In this document: positions 39,410 through 50,038 of the stretch, piece by piece
How positions within the stretch are numbered: the stretch's first letter is position 1
Layout: every line of letters begins with the position of its first letter
DNA from: Methylobacterium radiodurans
GTDB taxonomy: Bacteria; Pseudomonadota; Alphaproteobacteria; Rhizobiales; Beijerinckiaceae
Assembly: GCF_003173735.1 (NCBI RefSeq)
Contig: NZ_CP029551.1
Span: forward strand, 4,603,001-4,667,000
DNA: 64,000 nt
Direction: 5' to 3'
Notes under the pieces: generated by a model
What the model saw: only the letters and a program-made list of their open reading frames with translations
Databases searched by the model: none
What the model was told of the DNA's origin: nothing
Made by a program: the position numbers and the translations under genes

Positions 39410-40360
39410 TCACCGGCTGAACGTGTCGCGCACCGCCTTGGCGTTGCGGCGGACCATCGGCCAGATCCAGGCGCCGGAGGCGAGATAGGCCCCGGGCGCC
39501 ATCGGGCGCAGGTCCGCGGCCAGCCGCTCGGCGAGCCCCGGCACCGCGAGCCTGCCCGCCGGCGCGTCGGTCTTGCGGTAGACGACCGTGGTGTCCTCGC
39601 GCCAGTAGGCCTCGTCCGGCACCAGCCCCGCGCGGCGGGCCAGTAGGTCGAAGGTCTCGCGCACGTAGCCGTGCACGTGGGCGAAGTGGAAGCGCTCGTG
39701 CGGCGGCTTGCCGGTGGCGGCCATGTTGGGCACCGCGGCGTAGAGCCGTCCGTCCGGCTTCAGCCAGCGGGCGAGGCGCTCCATCACCTCGGCCGGGTCG
39801 CGCAGGTGCTCCAGCACGTGGTGCGTGCTGACCACGTCGAAGCTGCCGGGCGCAAAGGTCGCGTCGTCCGCCTCGTCCAGCACCTCGACCCCGTAGGTCT
39901 TGCGAGCGAAGGCGGCGTAGTCGCGCCCCGGCTCGACGCCGACCACCTCGCAGCCCTTGGCCCGGGCGGCGGCCAGGAACTCGCCGGATCCCGAGCCGAA
40001 ATCGAGGAGCCGCGCCCCCGGCACGAGCTTCGGTGCCAGGAGGTCGGCCCGGAAGGCGGCCTCGCGGCCCGAGCGCTTGACGTGGTGGGGCGGCGGGCCG
40101 CCCGCGAAGGCAAGCTGGTAATCGGCCCGGTAGGCGGTGGCGTAGTACTCGGCCAGTTCGGCCGGCGTCGGCATCGGATCGGTGCGGATCAGGCCGCACT
40201 GGGTGCACGCGATCGAGCGCAGCACCTTCAGGCGCCGGTCGCTCTCGGCCACCACCACGGAATCGGCGCATCCGCACAGATTGCACGTCGCGTGCGCGCC
40301 CGTGTAGGGGTAGCCGGTGAACGGCACGAAGTGCCGGAGGAAGTAGCGGGGAGACGGCAT
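39410..40360 (-). CDS. class I SAM methyltransferase with N-terminal zinc-ribbon
   Basis: 316 residues from ATG at 40360. An N-terminal zinc-ribbon-like part has CNLCGC near residue 27 and CTQCGLIRTDPMP near 52. The methyltransferase domain follows, with motif I LLDFGSGSGEFL near residue 110, VVGVEPG, and VVSTHHVLEHLRDPAE, the variant found in methyltransferases acting on sugars or quinone-like substrates. The layout (zinc-ribbon, AEYYATAYR linker, class I domain) is that of the C-methyltransferase-like group seen with polysaccharide genes, but none is present here. Substrate unknown. Confidence 0.85.
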   Translation of the reverse strand: MPSPRYFLRHFVPFTGYPYTGAHATCNLCGCADSVVVAESDRRLKVLRSIACTQCGLIRTDPMPTPAELAEYYATAYRADYQLAFAGGPPPHHVKRSGREAAFRADLLAPKLVPGARLLDFGSGSGEFLAAARAKGCEVVGVEPGRDYAAFARKTYGVEVLDEADDATFAPGSFDVVSTHHVLEHLRDPAEVMERLARWLKPDGRLYAAVPNMAATGKPPHERFHFAHVHGYVRETFDLLARRAGLVPDEAYWREDTTVVYRKTDAPAGRLAVPGLAERLAADLRPMAPGAYLASGAWIWPMVRRNAKAVRDTFSR

Positions 40361-40512
40361 GTCGCGCCCTGTCCTGTCGATCTTCGAAAAGCCGCCTCGT
40401 GCTCTAGATAGATAAGCCCGTCGAGACAATCGCGGCGCGCTCACGTGACCCGCCCCCGGCAGCCGCAAGCGCGCCGGGCGGGGTGCCGCCGCGGACCGGA
40501 AAGCCCTGTGTG

Positions 40513-41601
40513 ATGAACGAACGCGTCGAACCCGCAACGCTGGCGGCCCGCCAACCCCTGGCGCCGCAGGCCCCCGTCAGCGCCGGCACGCTGCCGACCG
40601 ATCACCCGCCGGTTCGCTGGGGCCGGGTCGGCGTGCTGCTGATGAATCTCGGCACGCCGGAGGGCACGACCTACTGGCCGATGCGGCGCTACCTCAAGGA
40701 GTTCCTCTCGGACCGCCGCGTCATCGAGGTGCCGCGGCTGATCTGGTGGCCGCTCCTCAACCTCGTCATCTTGTCGAAGCGCCCGGGTCCGAAGGGCCGT
40801 GACTACGCCAGCGTCTGGAACAACGAGCTCGACGAGGGGCCGCTCAAGACCATCACCCGCGGCCAGCGCGACCGGCTCCAGGCGGCGCTCGGCGATTCGG
40901 TCGTGGTCGACTGGGCGATGCGCTACGGCAAGCCCGAGGTGTCGCTCCGCATCCAGGCGCTGCTCGACCAGGGCTGCGACCGCATCCTCCTGGTGCCGCT
41001 CTATCCGCAATACGCCGCCGCGACCTCGGCGACCGCCTGCGACCAGGCCTTCAAGGCGCTCATGCAGATGCGCTGGCAGCCGACGGTGCGGGTTTCACCG
41101 CCCTACCACGACGACCCGGTCTACATCGACGCGGTCGCCCGCTCGATCCGCGAGGGGCTGGCCAAGCTCGATTTCGAGCCGGAGGTGATCCTCACCTCGT
41201 TCCACGGCGTGCCCAAGAGCTACCTGCTAAAGGGCGACCCCTACCATTGCCAGTGCGTGAAGACCGGCCGCCTGATCCGCGAGGCGCTCGGCTACGGCCC
41301 GGACAAGATGCGCACCACCTTCCAGTCGCGCTTCGGCAACGAGGAGTGGCTGAAGCCCTACACCGACGAGACCGTGCAGGCGCTCGCCAAGTCGGGCGTG
41401 AAGCGCATGGCGATCGTGGCGCCGGGCTTCACCGCCGACTGCCTGGAGACGCTGGAAGAACTCGACGGCGAGAACCGCCACTATTTCGAGGAGAACGGCG
41501 GCGAGAAGTTCGCCTACATCCCCTGCCTGAACGACGGCGACCTCGGCATGGAGGTCATCGAGCACGTGGTGCGGCGGGAATTGCGGGGCTGGGTGGAGTA
41601 G
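40513..41601 (+). CDS. hemH: ferrochelatase
   Basis: 362 residues from ATG at 40513 (MNERVEPATLAARQPL...). Inserts ferrous iron into protoporphyrin IX in the last step of heme synthesis. Visible: VLLMNLGTPEG, PLYPQYAAATSA, the active-site His in SFHGVPKSY, and the C-terminal active-site Glu segment PGFTADCLETLEELDGEN. The N-terminal ~35 residues before VGVLLMNLG are a variable extension. Cys pairs (YHCQC) occur mid-chain; iron-sulfur cluster binding is possible but not shown. Confidence 0.95.
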   Translation: MNERVEPATLAARQPLAPQAPVSAGTLPTDHPPVRWGRVGVLLMNLGTPEGTTYWPMRRYLKEFLSDRRVIEVPRLIWWPLLNLVILSKRPGPKGRDYASVWNNELDEGPLKTITRGQRDRLQAALGDSVVVDWAMRYGKPEVSLRIQALLDQGCDRILLVPLYPQYAAATSATACDQAFKALMQMRWQPTVRVSPPYHDDPVYIDAVARSIREGLAKLDFEPEVILTSFHGVPKSYLLKGDPYHCQCVKTGRLIREALGYGPDKMRTTFQSRFGNEEWLKPYTDETVQALAKSGVKRMAIVAPGFTADCLETLEELDGENRHYFEENGGEKFAYIPCLNDGDLGMEVIEHVVRRELRGWVE

Positions 41602-41621
41602 GCCGCGAGCTGCCGCGCCTC

Positions 41622-41778
41622 CCCTCTCCCTGCCGGGTGGGGAGAGGGCTCCGGCGACCTCGTCGTGCCGAAGCGAGGCGGCAGCCCCCTCACCGCCGCT
41701 CTGGCTTCGCCTTCGCTTCCCGTGGGCATGACGGGGTGCCCGCGGGCCTCTCCCCGCACGCGGAGGGAGGGGGGAGCA
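41622..41778. repeat. GC-rich inverted repeats downstream of hemH and ppk1 (family copy 4)
   Basis: CCCTCTCCC (41622-41630) / GGGAGAGGG (41640-41648) forms one hairpin just after hemH. A related unit, CCTCTCCCCGCACGCGGAGGGAGGGGGG (41750-41777), lies just after the convergent ppk1 stop. Together they fill the 186-base convergent gap and resemble the head-to-head arrangement at 33418-33589. Confidence 0.75.
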
Positions 41779-41787
41779 CTGTTCTGC

Positions 41788-44163
41788 CTACCCCCGCGCC
41801 CGCCGGCTCAGCGCCCGCGGGCTCGACTTCTTCGAGGCCTTGCCGCGGCCCGAGAGGCTCGGGTTCGTCATGAAGTACTTGTGGGCGTTGAAGGGCTCCT
41901 CGCCCTCGGCGGGCTGGACGCGCTCGCTCGCCCCAGAGGCCAGCACGCGCCAGCTCTGCCGGTTGTCGAGGAGGTTCGCCAGCATGATCTGGTCGAGCAC
42001 CTGCTGGTGCACGGTCGGGTTGGTGATCGGCAGGAGCGCCTCGACGCGGCGGTCGAGGTTGCGGCTCATCAGGTCGGCGGACGAGATGTACACGGTGGCC
42101 TTCGGGTGGGGCAGCCCGACGCCGTTGCCGAAGGCGTAGATGCGCCCGTGCTCCAGGAAGCGCCCGACGATCGACTTGACCCGGATCGTCTCCGAGAGGC
42201 CCGGCACGCCCGGACGCAGGCAGCAGATGCCGCGCACCACGCAGTCGATCTGCACGCCGGCCTCCGAGGCGTCGTAGAGCGCGTCGATGATCTGCCCGTC
42301 CACCAGCGAGTTGCACTTGATCCAAATCGCCGCGGGGCGACCGGCCCTCGCATGGGCGATCTCGGCCTCGATGTGTTCGAGAAGCCGCGGCTTCAGCGTC
42401 AGCGGCGAGACCGCCATGCGCTCGAGTTCCGCGGGCTCGGCGTAGCCCGTGATGAAGTTGAAGATGCGGGAGACGTCCCGGGCGATGGCCGGGTCCGCGG
42501 TGAAGAAGGAGAGGTCCGTGTAGATGCGCGCCGTGATCGGGTGATAGTTGCCCGTGCCGATGTGACAGTAGGTGACGAGGCGGTCGCCCTCGCGGCGCAC
42601 CACCATCGAGAGCTTGGCGTGGGTCTTCAGCTCGACGAAGCCGAAGACCACCTGGGCGCCGGCCTTCTCGAGGTTGCGGGCCCAGCGGATGTTGGCCTCC
42701 TCGTCGAAGCGGGCCTTCAGCTCGACGAGCGCGGTCACCGACTTGCCGGCCTCGGCGGCTTCCGCGAGCGCCGCCACGATCGGCGAGTTCGAGGAGGTGC
42801 GGTATAGCGTCTGCTTGATCGCCACCACGTTCGGGTCGCGCGCGGCCTGGGCCAGGAACTGCACCACCGAGTCGAAGGACTCGTAGGGGTGGTGGACGCA
42901 GAAATCCTTCTGCCGGATCGCCGCGAAGACGTCGCCGCCGGATTCCCGGATGCGCTCGGGGAAGCGCGGGTTGTAGGGCTTGAACTTCAGATCCGGCCGG
43001 TCGATCGAGACGATCTGCGAGAGCTCGTTCAGCGCCAGCATACCCTCGACGAGGAAGATGGCGTCGGGCGAGATCTCCAGCTCGTCGGCGACGAAGCTGC
43101 GCAGATCCTCGGGCATCCCGGCCTCGATCTCGAGCCGGATGACGACGCCGCGGCGGCGCTGCTTGAGCGCGGTCTCGAAGTGCAGGACGAGGTCCTCGGC
43201 CTCCTCCTCGATCTCAAGATCGGAGTCGCGCACCACCCGAAAGGCGCCCTGCCCCCGCACGTGGTAGCCGGGGAAGAGCCGGCCCGTGAACATCACGATC
43301 ACCTGCTCGATCGCGATGAAGCGCGCGGCCGGATCGCCCTCGACCGCCGGCAGGCGCACGAAGCGGTCGAGCACGCCCGGCATGCGGATGAGGGCCCGGA
43401 GCGTCCGCCCGTCCTTCGGCCGCACCAGCATCAGGGCGATGGTCGAGCCGAGATTCGGGATGAACGGGAAAGGGTGGGCCGGGTCAATCGCGAGCGGCGT
43501 CAGCACCGGCAGGACGTGGTTGAGGAAGTACTCTTCCAGGAAGGCCTTGTGCTCGGCGATCAGGTCGCCGGGCTCGACCAGCGCGATGTCCACGCCGAGC
43601 AGCTCCGCGCGCAGCTCCCGCCAGCGGGTCTGCTGATCCTCAGCGAGCCGCGAGACCTCGGCCCCGATACGGGTCAGCTGCTCGGAGGGCGTCAGCCCGT
43701 CCTGCGAGGGCAGCGTCAGGCCGGCCCGGACCTGATCGTGCAGGCCCGCGACGCGGACCATGAAGAACTCGTCGAGGTTGTTCGCCGAGATCGAGAGGAA
43801 GCGCAGCTGCTCCAAGAGCGGGTGGCCGGTGTTCGAGGCCTCCTCCAGCACCCGGCGGTTGAACTGCAGCCAGGACAGCTCGCGGTTCACGAAGCGCTCG
43901 GGCGAGTGGCGCAGCATCCGGCCGGCCTCCAGCACGGTCTCGCGGGCAGGCTCTTCGGCGTGAAGCGGGGGCTCCGGGATGTCGGCGGCCACCGGCCACT
44001 CGTCACCCCGGTCGGTGCTCGCCGGCGCGGCCGCGGCGGAGCGCGTCGCGCGCCGGGACGGTGCCGTCCGGCGCTGGGGCGCGGCCGGTCGATCGGCCTC
44101 CGCTTCCTCGTGCACCTGGTCGCTCTCTCGGGCCCCGACCCTCGGCTCCATCTCCGGCAACAC
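41788..44163 (-). CDS. ppk1: polyphosphate kinase 1
   Basis: 791 residues from a GTG at 44163; ATG at 44151 is equally possible. Makes long-chain polyphosphate from ATP. The conserved N-domain starts at [21 protein letters not shown] near residue 90; the first ~85 residues are a variable acidic/basic lead. The phospho-acceptor histidine lies in [10 protein letters not shown] near residue 535, with the [25 protein letters not shown] and [15 protein letters not shown] signatures. The C-terminus is a short basic tail. The gene is downstream of hdaA on the same strand (86 bp) in the order perM-hdaA-ppk, conserved in related genomes. Confidence 0.95.
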   Translation of the reverse strand: MLPEMEPRVGARESDQVHEEAEADRPAAPQRRTAPSRRATRSAAAAPASTDRGDEWPVAADIPEPPLHAEEPARETVLEAGRMLRHSPERFVNRELSWLQFNRRVLEEASNTGHPLLEQLRFLSISANNLDEFFMVRVAGLHDQVRAGLTLPSQDGLTPSEQLTRIGAEVSRLAEDQQTRWRELRAELLGVDIALVEPGDLIAEHKAFLEEYFLNHVLPVLTPLAIDPAHPFPFIPNLGSTIALMLVRPKDGRTLRALIRMPGVLDRFVRLPAVEGDPAARFIAIEQVIVMFTGRLFPGYHVRGQGAFRVVRDSDLEIEEEAEDLVLHFETALKQRRRGVVIRLEIEAGMPEDLRSFVADELEISPDAIFLVEGMLALNELSQIVSIDRPDLKFKPYNPRFPERIRESGGDVFAAIRQKDFCVHHPYESFDSVVQFLAQAARDPNVVAIKQTLYRTSSNSPIVAALAEAAEAGKSVTALVELKARFDEEANIRWARNLEKAGAQVVFGFVELKTHAKLSMVVRREGDRLVTYCHIGTGNYHPITARIYTDLSFFTADPAIARDVSRIFNFITGYAEPAELERMAVSPLTLKPRLLEHIEAEIAHARAGRPAAIWIKCNSLVDGQIIDALYDASEAGVQIDCVVRGICCLRPGVPGLSETIRVKSIVGRFLEHGRIYAFGNGVGLPHPKATVYISSADLMSRNLDRRVEALLPITNPTVHQQVLDQIMLANLLDNRQSWRVLASGASERVQPAEGEEPFNAHKYFMTNPSLSGRGKASKKSSPRALSRRARG

Positions 44164-44249
44164 CTGTCCTCCAGTTCTGCGGCGCCGCGCCCTCTAGCAG
44201 GAAATCGGCGCCGCCGCGTGACGGTTCGATGACGGCTTCGCGCCCACCT

Positions 44250-44981
44250 CTAATCCCCGACCGGATCATCCGGGGAATCCTCGGACGCTTCCTCCCCGCC
44301 GCCCATCCGCTCCAGCACGGCGAGCGCCAGCGGCCTGGTGATGCGGCGTCCGCGCCCCAGGGCGTCGCGGTCGAGCTCGGCCACGACCGCGCGGGCGCGG
44401 CCGAGCGAGCGGTCGAGGCGCAGCGCCAGCGCGTCGATCACCCCGAGATCGACCACGAGCTGGCGATCCACGAAGAGCTTGACGATGACCGCCCGCAGCA
44501 GCGCGTCGTCGGGGGCGACGATCGCCGCGGAGGGCGCGAGCCGCAGGCGCGAGCGCAGGTCCGCGGTGACGAGGCCGATGGCCTCGATCGGCTGACCGCT
44601 CGTCAGAAGCACCGGCGCCCGGCGCTCGCGGGCGAGGTTGAGGAGATGGAACAGGGCGGCCTCATCGGCCCGCCCCGCGCGGTCGATGTCCTCGATCACC
44701 AGGGCGCCGTTCGAGACGAGATGGCCGACATCCGCCGCCCCGATCCCGGCGGCCGGCACGGTCCAGGCATGGGCCCGCGTCGCCCAGATCGAGGCGAGAT
44801 GGCTCTTGCCGCTGCCGGCCGGGCCGGTGAGGACCAGCACGGTGTCGGGCCAGTCCGGCCAAGCCTCGATCAGGGCGTAGGCGCCCTCGTTGGCGGGCCC
44901 GACCAGGAAGTCCTCGCGGCCGTAGCGGGGATCGAGGGGCAGGTCGAAGGCGAGTTGGCGGGGCGGGGCGGTGTCGCGCAT
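44250..44981 (-). CDS. hdaA: DnaA-like inactivator HdaA
   Basis: 243 residues. A short AAA+ protein of DnaA type without the DNA-binding domain IV. Walker A GPAGSGKS (residues 53-60), Walker B ALVIEDID (~93-100), and the sensor region ADLRSRLRLAPSAAIVAPD. The start RQLAFDLPLDPRYGREDFLVGPAN contains QLAFDL, which fits the beta-clamp-binding motif of Hda proteins. With the clamp it promotes DnaA-ATP hydrolysis and so limits re-initiation of replication. It lies 40 bp after perM and ahead of ppk1. Confidence 0.9.
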   Translation of the reverse strand: MRDTAPPRQLAFDLPLDPRYGREDFLVGPANEGAYALIEAWPDWPDTVLVLTGPAGSGKSHLASIWATRAHAWTVPAAGIGAADVGHLVSNGALVIEDIDRAGRADEAALFHLLNLARERRAPVLLTSGQPIEAIGLVTADLRSRLRLAPSAAIVAPDDALLRAVIVKLFVDRQLVVDLGVIDALALRLDRSLGRARAVVAELDRDALGRGRRITRPLALAVLERMGGGEEASEDSPDDPVGD

Positions 44982-45021
44982 AGGGCCGCTTATACACCCG
45001 GACAGCCGGCGATGGCCCGCC

Positions 45022-46119
45022 TCACGGCTCGCGCCGGCCGACCTCGATGAGCACCGGCGCCTCGGCGTGGTAGAGCCGGCTCTGCAGGTATTGCCGCAGG
45101 GCGAAGCGGACGAGCACCCCGATCGAGGCCGCGACCGGCACGGCGAGCAGCAGGCCGAGGAACCCGAAGAGCGAGCCGAAGGCGAGCAGCGCGAACATCA
45201 GCCAGACCGGGTGCAGGCCGACCGAGTCGCCGACGAGCTTGGGCGAGATGATGTTGCCCTCCAGGAACTGGCCCGCCAGGAACACCCCGATGGTGAGGCC
45301 GATATGGAGCCAGTCTGAGCCCGGCCAGAACTGCACCAGCGCGACGCCGACCGAGAGCAGGAAGCCGGTGAGCGTGCCCACATACGGGATGAAGGTGAGG
45401 AAGCCCGAGATCAGCCCGATCAGCACGCCGAAGTTCAGCCCGACCAGCCAGAGCCCGACCGCGTAGAAGGTGCCGAGGATCACGCAGACCAGCGTCTGGC
45501 CGCGCACGAAGCCGATGATGGCGCGGTCGATCTGGGCGGCGAGCCCGCGGACCGTGGTGCGGTGGCGCGGCGGCACCCAGCCGTCGATCGCCGTGACCAT
45601 GCGGTCCCAGTCGACGAGGATGTAGAAGGCCACGACCGGGGTCACCACGAGCAGTGAGGCGATCGAGATCAGAGCCTGGCTGCCGCTCCAGAGGGACTTC
45701 AGGAAGGCCAGCAGCCAGGTCACGCCCTGGCTCGCCAGCGTACCGACCGAGGATTGCAGCTCGCTGATCGCGTCCGCCCCGCCGACACGCTGGAGGAGCG
45801 GGCCGGCGCGCTCGGCCAGGATCGCCTGGAGCCGCGCCACCATCTGGGGCAGGCTCGCGATCAGCGCGGCGACCTGGTTGGCGACGAGCGGCGCGAGGAG
45901 GAGCAGGCTCACCACCAGCACCACGACGAAGAGCGCCAGGATGAGCAGGCTGGCGGCGAGCCGCCCGAGGCCGAGCCGCTCCAGCCGGTCGGCCAGCGGA
46001 TCGAGCAGGTAGGCGAGCGCGATGCCGGCCACGAAGGGCAGCATCACGTCGCGCAGGAGGTAGATGAGGAGGCTCAAGCCCACGAGCGCCGCCAGCCCGA
46101 TCACAGCCCGTGCGCGCAT
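45022..46119 (-). CDS. AI-2E family (PerM-like) membrane protein
   Basis: 365 residues from ATG at 46119. Eight or so membrane segments in the AI-2E/PerM pattern: an N-terminal pair, a long amphipathic periplasmic part ([24 protein letters not shown]), then [22 protein letters not shown], the [29 protein letters not shown] signature and [23 protein letters not shown]. The family includes exporters of AI-2, Na+/H+ antiporters and proteins of unknown function, so the substrate is open. First gene of perM-hdaA-ppk1; divergent from purM. Confidence 0.88.
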   Translation of the reverse strand: MRARAVIGLAALVGLSLLIYLLRDVMLPFVAGIALAYLLDPLADRLERLGLGRLAASLLILALFVVVLVVSLLLLAPLVANQVAALIASLPQMVARLQAILAERAGPLLQRVGGADAISELQSSVGTLASQGVTWLLAFLKSLWSGSQALISIASLLVVTPVVAFYILVDWDRMVTAIDGWVPPRHRTTVRGLAAQIDRAIIGFVRGQTLVCVILGTFYAVGLWLVGLNFGVLIGLISGFLTFIPYVGTLTGFLLSVGVALVQFWPGSDWLHIGLTIGVFLAGQFLEGNIISPKLVGDSVGLHPVWLMFALLAFGSLFGFLGLLLAVPVAASIGVLVRFALRQYLQSRLYHAEAPVLIEVGRREP

Positions 46120-46227
46120 CGCCGGCTCTCTCCGTTCCTGCCCGGCCGGAGAGTGGGAACGCGGTCCCGGGCGGTCAAGGCTGTGCGGCCGCGAGGTGGA
46201 TGCCGCGGAATTCTTGGATCCCGCGGG

Positions 46228-46256
46228 TTCGACGGCGCGGCGCTTTGGGCTAAAGA
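46228..46256 (+). promoter_or_regulatory. candidate purM promoter
   Basis: TTCGAC (46228-46233), 17-base spacer, TAAAGA (46251-46256), giving a leader of about 25 bases ahead of purM. The -35 is a weak match. The 168-base divergent gap holds no gene. Confidence 0.35.
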
Positions 46257-46287
46257 GCCCCTGACCAAGACGAGGATACGGGCGCCG

Positions 46288-47355
46288 ATGACGGCCGAGA
46301 ACGAGAACGGGCTGACCTACGCGCAGGCCGGCGTCGACATCGACGCGGGCAACGCGCTGGTCGATGCGATCAAGCCGCTGGTGCGGGCCACGCGCCGGCC
46401 GGGCGCGGATGCGGAGATCGGCGGCTTCGGCGGCCTGTTCGACCTGAAGGCCGCGGGCTTCAAGGACCCGATCCTGGTCGCGGCCAACGACGGCGTCGGC
46501 ACCAAGGTGAAGATCGCGGTCGAGACGAACCGCCACGCCACGATCGGGATCGACCTCGTGGCGATGTGCGTGAACGACCTCGTGGTGCAGGGCGCCGAGC
46601 CGCTGTTCTTCCTCGACTACTACGCCACCGGCAAGCTGGTGCCGGGTGTCGGCGCCGACATCGTGCGGGGCATCGCGGAGGGCTGCCGGCAGGCGGGCTG
46701 TGCGCTGATCGGCGGCGAGACCGCGGAGATGCCCGGCCTCTACGACGGCCAGGACTACGACCTCGCGGGCTTCGCGGTGGGCGCGGCCGAGCGCGGCACG
46801 CTGCTGCCGAAGGCGGGCATCGCGGTGGGCGATCTCGTGCTCGGCCTGCCCTCGTCGGGCGTGCACTCGAACGGCTTCTCGCTGGTGCGCCGCATCGTGG
46901 CCCGCACGGGCCTCGCCTGGGACGCGCCGGCCCCCTTCGACACGGGCCGCTCGCTCGGTGAGGCGCTGCTGGAGCCGACGCGGATCTATGTGAAGCCGCT
47001 GCTCGCGGCGCTGAAGGCAACCGACGGGATCAAGGCGCTCGCCCACATCACGGGCGGCGGCTTTCCCGACAACCTGCCGCGCGTGCTGCCGGACGATGTC
47101 GGCATCGCGGTCGATCTCGAGGCCGTGACGCCGCCGCCGGTCTTCGGCTGGCTCGCCCGCGAGGGGGGCGTCGCCGAGGCCGAGATGCTGCGCACCTTCA
47201 ACTGCGGCATCGGCATGGCCGTGGTGGTGGATGCCGCCCAGGCAGACGCCGTGATCGCCGCGCTCGAAGCGGCCGGCGAGGCGCCGGTGCGGCTCGGGCG
47301 GATCACCCCGCGGGGCGCTGCGCCCGTCACCTTCGAACGCACGCTCAAGCTGTGA
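46288..47355 (+). CDS. purM: phosphoribosylformylglycinamidine cyclo-ligase
   Basis: 355 residues from ATG at 46288. AIR synthetase of purine synthesis. Features: [23 protein letters not shown] start, GGFGGLFDL, the ATP-binding region [54 protein letters not shown], and [13 protein letters not shown]. It overlaps purN by four bases (GTGA). Confidence 0.97.
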   Translation: MTAENENGLTYAQAGVDIDAGNALVDAIKPLVRATRRPGADAEIGGFGGLFDLKAAGFKDPILVAANDGVGTKVKIAVETNRHATIGIDLVAMCVNDLVVQGAEPLFFLDYYATGKLVPGVGADIVRGIAEGCRQAGCALIGGETAEMPGLYDGQDYDLAGFAVGAAERGTLLPKAGIAVGDLVLGLPSSGVHSNGFSLVRRIVARTGLAWDAPAPFDTGRSLGEALLEPTRIYVKPLLAALKATDGIKALAHITGGGFPDNLPRVLPDDVGIAVDLEAVTPPPVFGWLAREGGVAEAEMLRTFNCGIGMAVVVDAAQADAVIAALEAAGEAPVRLGRITPRGAAPVTFERTLKL

Positions 47356-48008
47356 GCACGGTGCGCAAGACCCGCGTCGCGATCCTAATCTCGGGACGCG
47401 GCTCGAACATGGTCTCGCTGATCGAGGCGGCGCGCGCGCCCGACTTCCCGGCCGAGATCGTGCTGGTCCTGTCGAACCGCCCGGACGCCGCCGGCCTCGC
47501 CCGCGCGGCGGAGGCCGGCATCAGTGCAAGGGCCGTGGACCACACGGCCTATCCGGACCGCGCGAGCTTCGACGCGGCGCTCGACGCGGAGCTGCGCGCG
47601 GCCGGAATAGAGCTGGTCTGCCTCGCCGGCTTCATGCGGATCTTCACCCCCGGCTTCGTCGAGGGCTGGGCGGGCCGGATGCTCAACATCCATCCCTCGC
47701 TGCTGCCCTTGTTCAAGGGCACGCACACGCACGAGCGGGCGCTGGAGGCGGGCGTGCGGCTCCACGGCTGCACGGTGCACTACGTGGTGCCCGAACTCGA
47801 TGCCGGCCCGATCGTGGCGCAGGCGGCGGTGCCCGTGCGGGCGGGCGACGACGCCGACAGCCTCGCGGCCCGCGTCATCGTGCAGGAGCACCGGCTCTAC
47901 CCGGCGGCTCTCGCCCTCGTGGCCAGCGGCCGGGCGCGCCTGGAGGGGGAGCGCGTGATCTTCTCGGGCGAGACCGCCCGGCCGGACGGCGCCCTCCTCA
48001 GCCTGTAG
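47352..48008 (+). CDS. purN: phosphoribosylglycinamide formyltransferase
   Basis: 218 residues from a GTG at 47352, within the purM stop, so the two are coupled. Transfers a formyl group from 10-formyl-THF to GAR. Shows the [10 protein letters not shown] start, the catalytic [16 protein letters not shown] (Asn-His) block and the [19 protein letters not shown] loop. The ~20-residue C-terminal tail is variable. Neighbour pairing purM-purN is common. Confidence 0.96.
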   Translation: MSTVRKTRVAILISGRGSNMVSLIEAARAPDFPAEIVLVLSNRPDAAGLARAAEAGISARAVDHTAYPDRASFDAALDAELRAAGIELVCLAGFMRIFTPGFVEGWAGRMLNIHPSLLPLFKGTHTHERALEAGVRLHGCTVHYVVPELDAGPIVAQAAVPVRAGDDADSLAARVIVQEHRLYPAALALVASGRARLEGERVIFSGETARPDGALLSL

Positions 48009-48041
48009 CGAATTCGATCGTTCGCTCCGGCGCCGCGGTAT

Positions 48042-48228
48042 CCCCTACTCCCGGCGCGCGGGGAGTAGGGGCGAGCCCCCCTTGCCGGGGGCGAGCCGAG
48101 CGGTATCGTTGGTGAGGGGGCGCATCCGGAGGAGTCCCCTTCGTCGAAGCCCCCTCACCGTCGCCTGCCGGCTCGCCGCGCCGACGACAGGGTCGTCGCG
48201 GCCCTCTCCCCGCACGGCGGGGAGAGGG
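48042..48228. repeat. pair of perfect GC-rich hairpins after purN (family copy 5)
   Basis: First hairpin: CCCCTACTCCC (48042-48052) / GGGAGTAGGGG (48061-48071), 11 bp perfect. Second: CCCTCTCCCCGC (48202-48213) / GCGGGGAGAGGG (48217-48228), 12 bp perfect with a three-base loop. They flank ~130 bases of GC-rich DNA without a gene in the convergent gap 48009-48262. The pair resembles the elements after argG and hemH. Confidence 0.8.
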
Positions 48229-48262
48229 GATGCTGAGGGCGCTCTCGATGTGATCCGGACGT

Positions 48263-48625
48263 TCAGACCGGCCGCTGCAGCTTGCAGGAGTCGAGCGCGC
48301 CGAGCGCCTTGGCGCGGGCCGAATCGTTGAAGTAGCCGGTGGTGCGATAGGCCTCGATCTCGGCGTCGTCGAGGCTGCGCATGGTGCGGCTTGCGTAGCA
48401 GCCGCAGGGGCGCTCGAGCGATGCCTCGGAGGCGCTGGTCATGCGGGCCTGGACGACCGCGCAGGCGCGGCGGACGCGGGCCTCGAGGTTGGATTTCGGC
48501 ACGGTGCGCAGAGCCGGATCGGGCTGGTACTGCTCGAAGGGCGCCGAGGAGCCGCCCGCGAGGGCCGCGGTGGCGCCGAGCGCCAGGAGGCCGGCAGCGA
48601 GCGTGAGGGACAGGCGGCGGATCAT
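48263..48625 (-). CDS. small secreted protein with four cysteines, unknown
   Basis: 120 residues from ATG at 48625. The Sec signal is MIRRLSLTLAAGLLALGATAALAG. The mature part of about 97 residues contains four cysteines (RRACAVVQA, ERPCGCYAS, DSCKLQ), enough for two disulfides in the periplasm. The middle, KSNLEARVRRACAVVQARMTSA, is helical and basic. I do not recognise the family. It sits between the repeat element and ndk, on the same strand as ndk and 182 bp after it. Confidence 0.75.
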   Translation of the reverse strand: MIRRLSLTLAAGLLALGATAALAGGSSAPFEQYQPDPALRTVPKSNLEARVRRACAVVQARMTSASEASLERPCGCYASRTMRSLDDAEIEAYRTTGYFNDSARAKALGALDSCKLQRPV

Positions 48626-48738
48626 GGAGACAGTCCGGGGCGGAGAAGCTTGACCGTGCCCTTGGACGCCCGGCCGGACTCGCCGTCAATGGCGGCGCCG
48701 CCACACCGGCAGTCATTCGGCGGCGCGGCGCGAGCCTG

Positions 48739-48772
48739 AAAACAAGCAGGCCGCCGGTGTGCCCCGGCGGCC
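48739..48772 (-). terminator. terminator of ndk
   Basis: Perfect 9-bp stem GGCCGCCGG (48749-48757) / CCGGCGGCC (48764-48772), six-base loop, followed on the minus strand by TGCTTGTTTTC. It lies 36 bp past the ndk stop codon, so it separates ndk from the small secreted gene. Confidence 0.8.
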
Positions 48773-48807
48773 TTGGATTCGAGCAGTACGGGAAGGCCGT
48801 TGGGGCC

Positions 48808-49230
<423 letters not shown>

Positions 49231-49306
49231 GCTGGCGGTGTCCGTGTTTTTCGAGGAAGAGGTTCGGCGGCTTGTCCGTCGGGCGAAAAGCCGTTGCGCC
49301 GCCGGG

Positions 49307-49335
49307 CTTATAGCGGCCCGCCCCTGCCCTCTCAA
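49307..49335 (-). promoter_or_regulatory. promoter of ndk
   Basis: Minus strand: TTGAGA (49330-49335), 17-base spacer, TATAAG (49307-49312). Near-consensus and correctly placed about 77 bases before the ndk start. Confidence 0.7.
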
Positions 49336-49481
49336 CCCGCGCGCCGCGTCCCGCACGCGCAAGCGCGGCCATGGCTTTGCTGCAACAGGGCCGAAAAATC
49401 GCCCGATTGCGACCGCGTAATCGCTTGCAGACGTTCCTCCCGCCCACGGCGCCCCGCGCGCCCAGCCTCGGAGATCTCCGC

Positions 49482-50006
49482 ATGCGCCTCGCTCTCGGCT
49501 CCGCCGCCCTCCTGCTCGCGGGCCTCGCCACCGCCTCGGCGGAGGCCCCGAAGGATCCCAGCGGCACTTGGCTCACCGGCGACGGCCGCGCCAAGATCCG
49601 CCTCGACCGCTGCGGCCCCGGCCAGAGCCTCGTCTGCGGCAAGGTCGTGTGGCTGAAGGTGCCCAACACCGACGCGGGCGCCCCGCGCACGGACCTGAAG
49701 AACCCCGATCCGAAGAAGCGCAGCCGGCCGGTGATCGGGCTCCAGCTCATCGAGGGCTTGAAGCCCGACGAGGAGAAGTTCTCGGGCGAACTCTACAACA
49801 TCGAGGAGGGCAAGACCTATCAGGTCAGCCTGGAGCGCGAGAGCGCGCAGGAACTCTCGGTCTCTGGCTGCCTGCTCAAGATCCTCTGTGGCTCGCAGAC
49901 CTGGACGCGCGTGCCGGATGTGAACCAGCAGGCGGCAGTCGTCCCGCCGGAGGCGCCCAAGCCCGCCAAGGCCGCCGCGCCGCCGAAGAGCGCGAAGCCG
50001 GAGTAA
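49482..50006 (+). CDS. DUF2147 secreted protein
   Basis: 174 residues from ATG at 49482. The signal peptide [20 protein letters not shown] is followed by the DUF2147 pattern: [57 protein letters not shown], and [17 protein letters not shown] with a final [16 protein letters not shown]. The Cys residues could pair. The C-terminal 25 residues are a Pro/Ala/Lys-rich tail, likely reaching the cell wall or membrane. Function unknown; the fold is lipocalin-like. An upstream in-frame start at 49371 is not preferred. Confidence 0.88.
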   Translation: MRLALGSAALLLAGLATASAEAPKDPSGTWLTGDGRAKIRLDRCGPGQSLVCGKVVWLKVPNTDAGAPRTDLKNPDPKKRSRPVIGLQLIEGLKPDEEKFSGELYNIEEGKTYQVSLERESAQELSVSGCLLKILCGSQTWTRVPDVNQQAAVVPPEAPKPAKAAAPPKSAKPE

Positions 50007-50038
50007 CGAGCGGTTCCGCCTACGCGCGGGCGGCTGCG

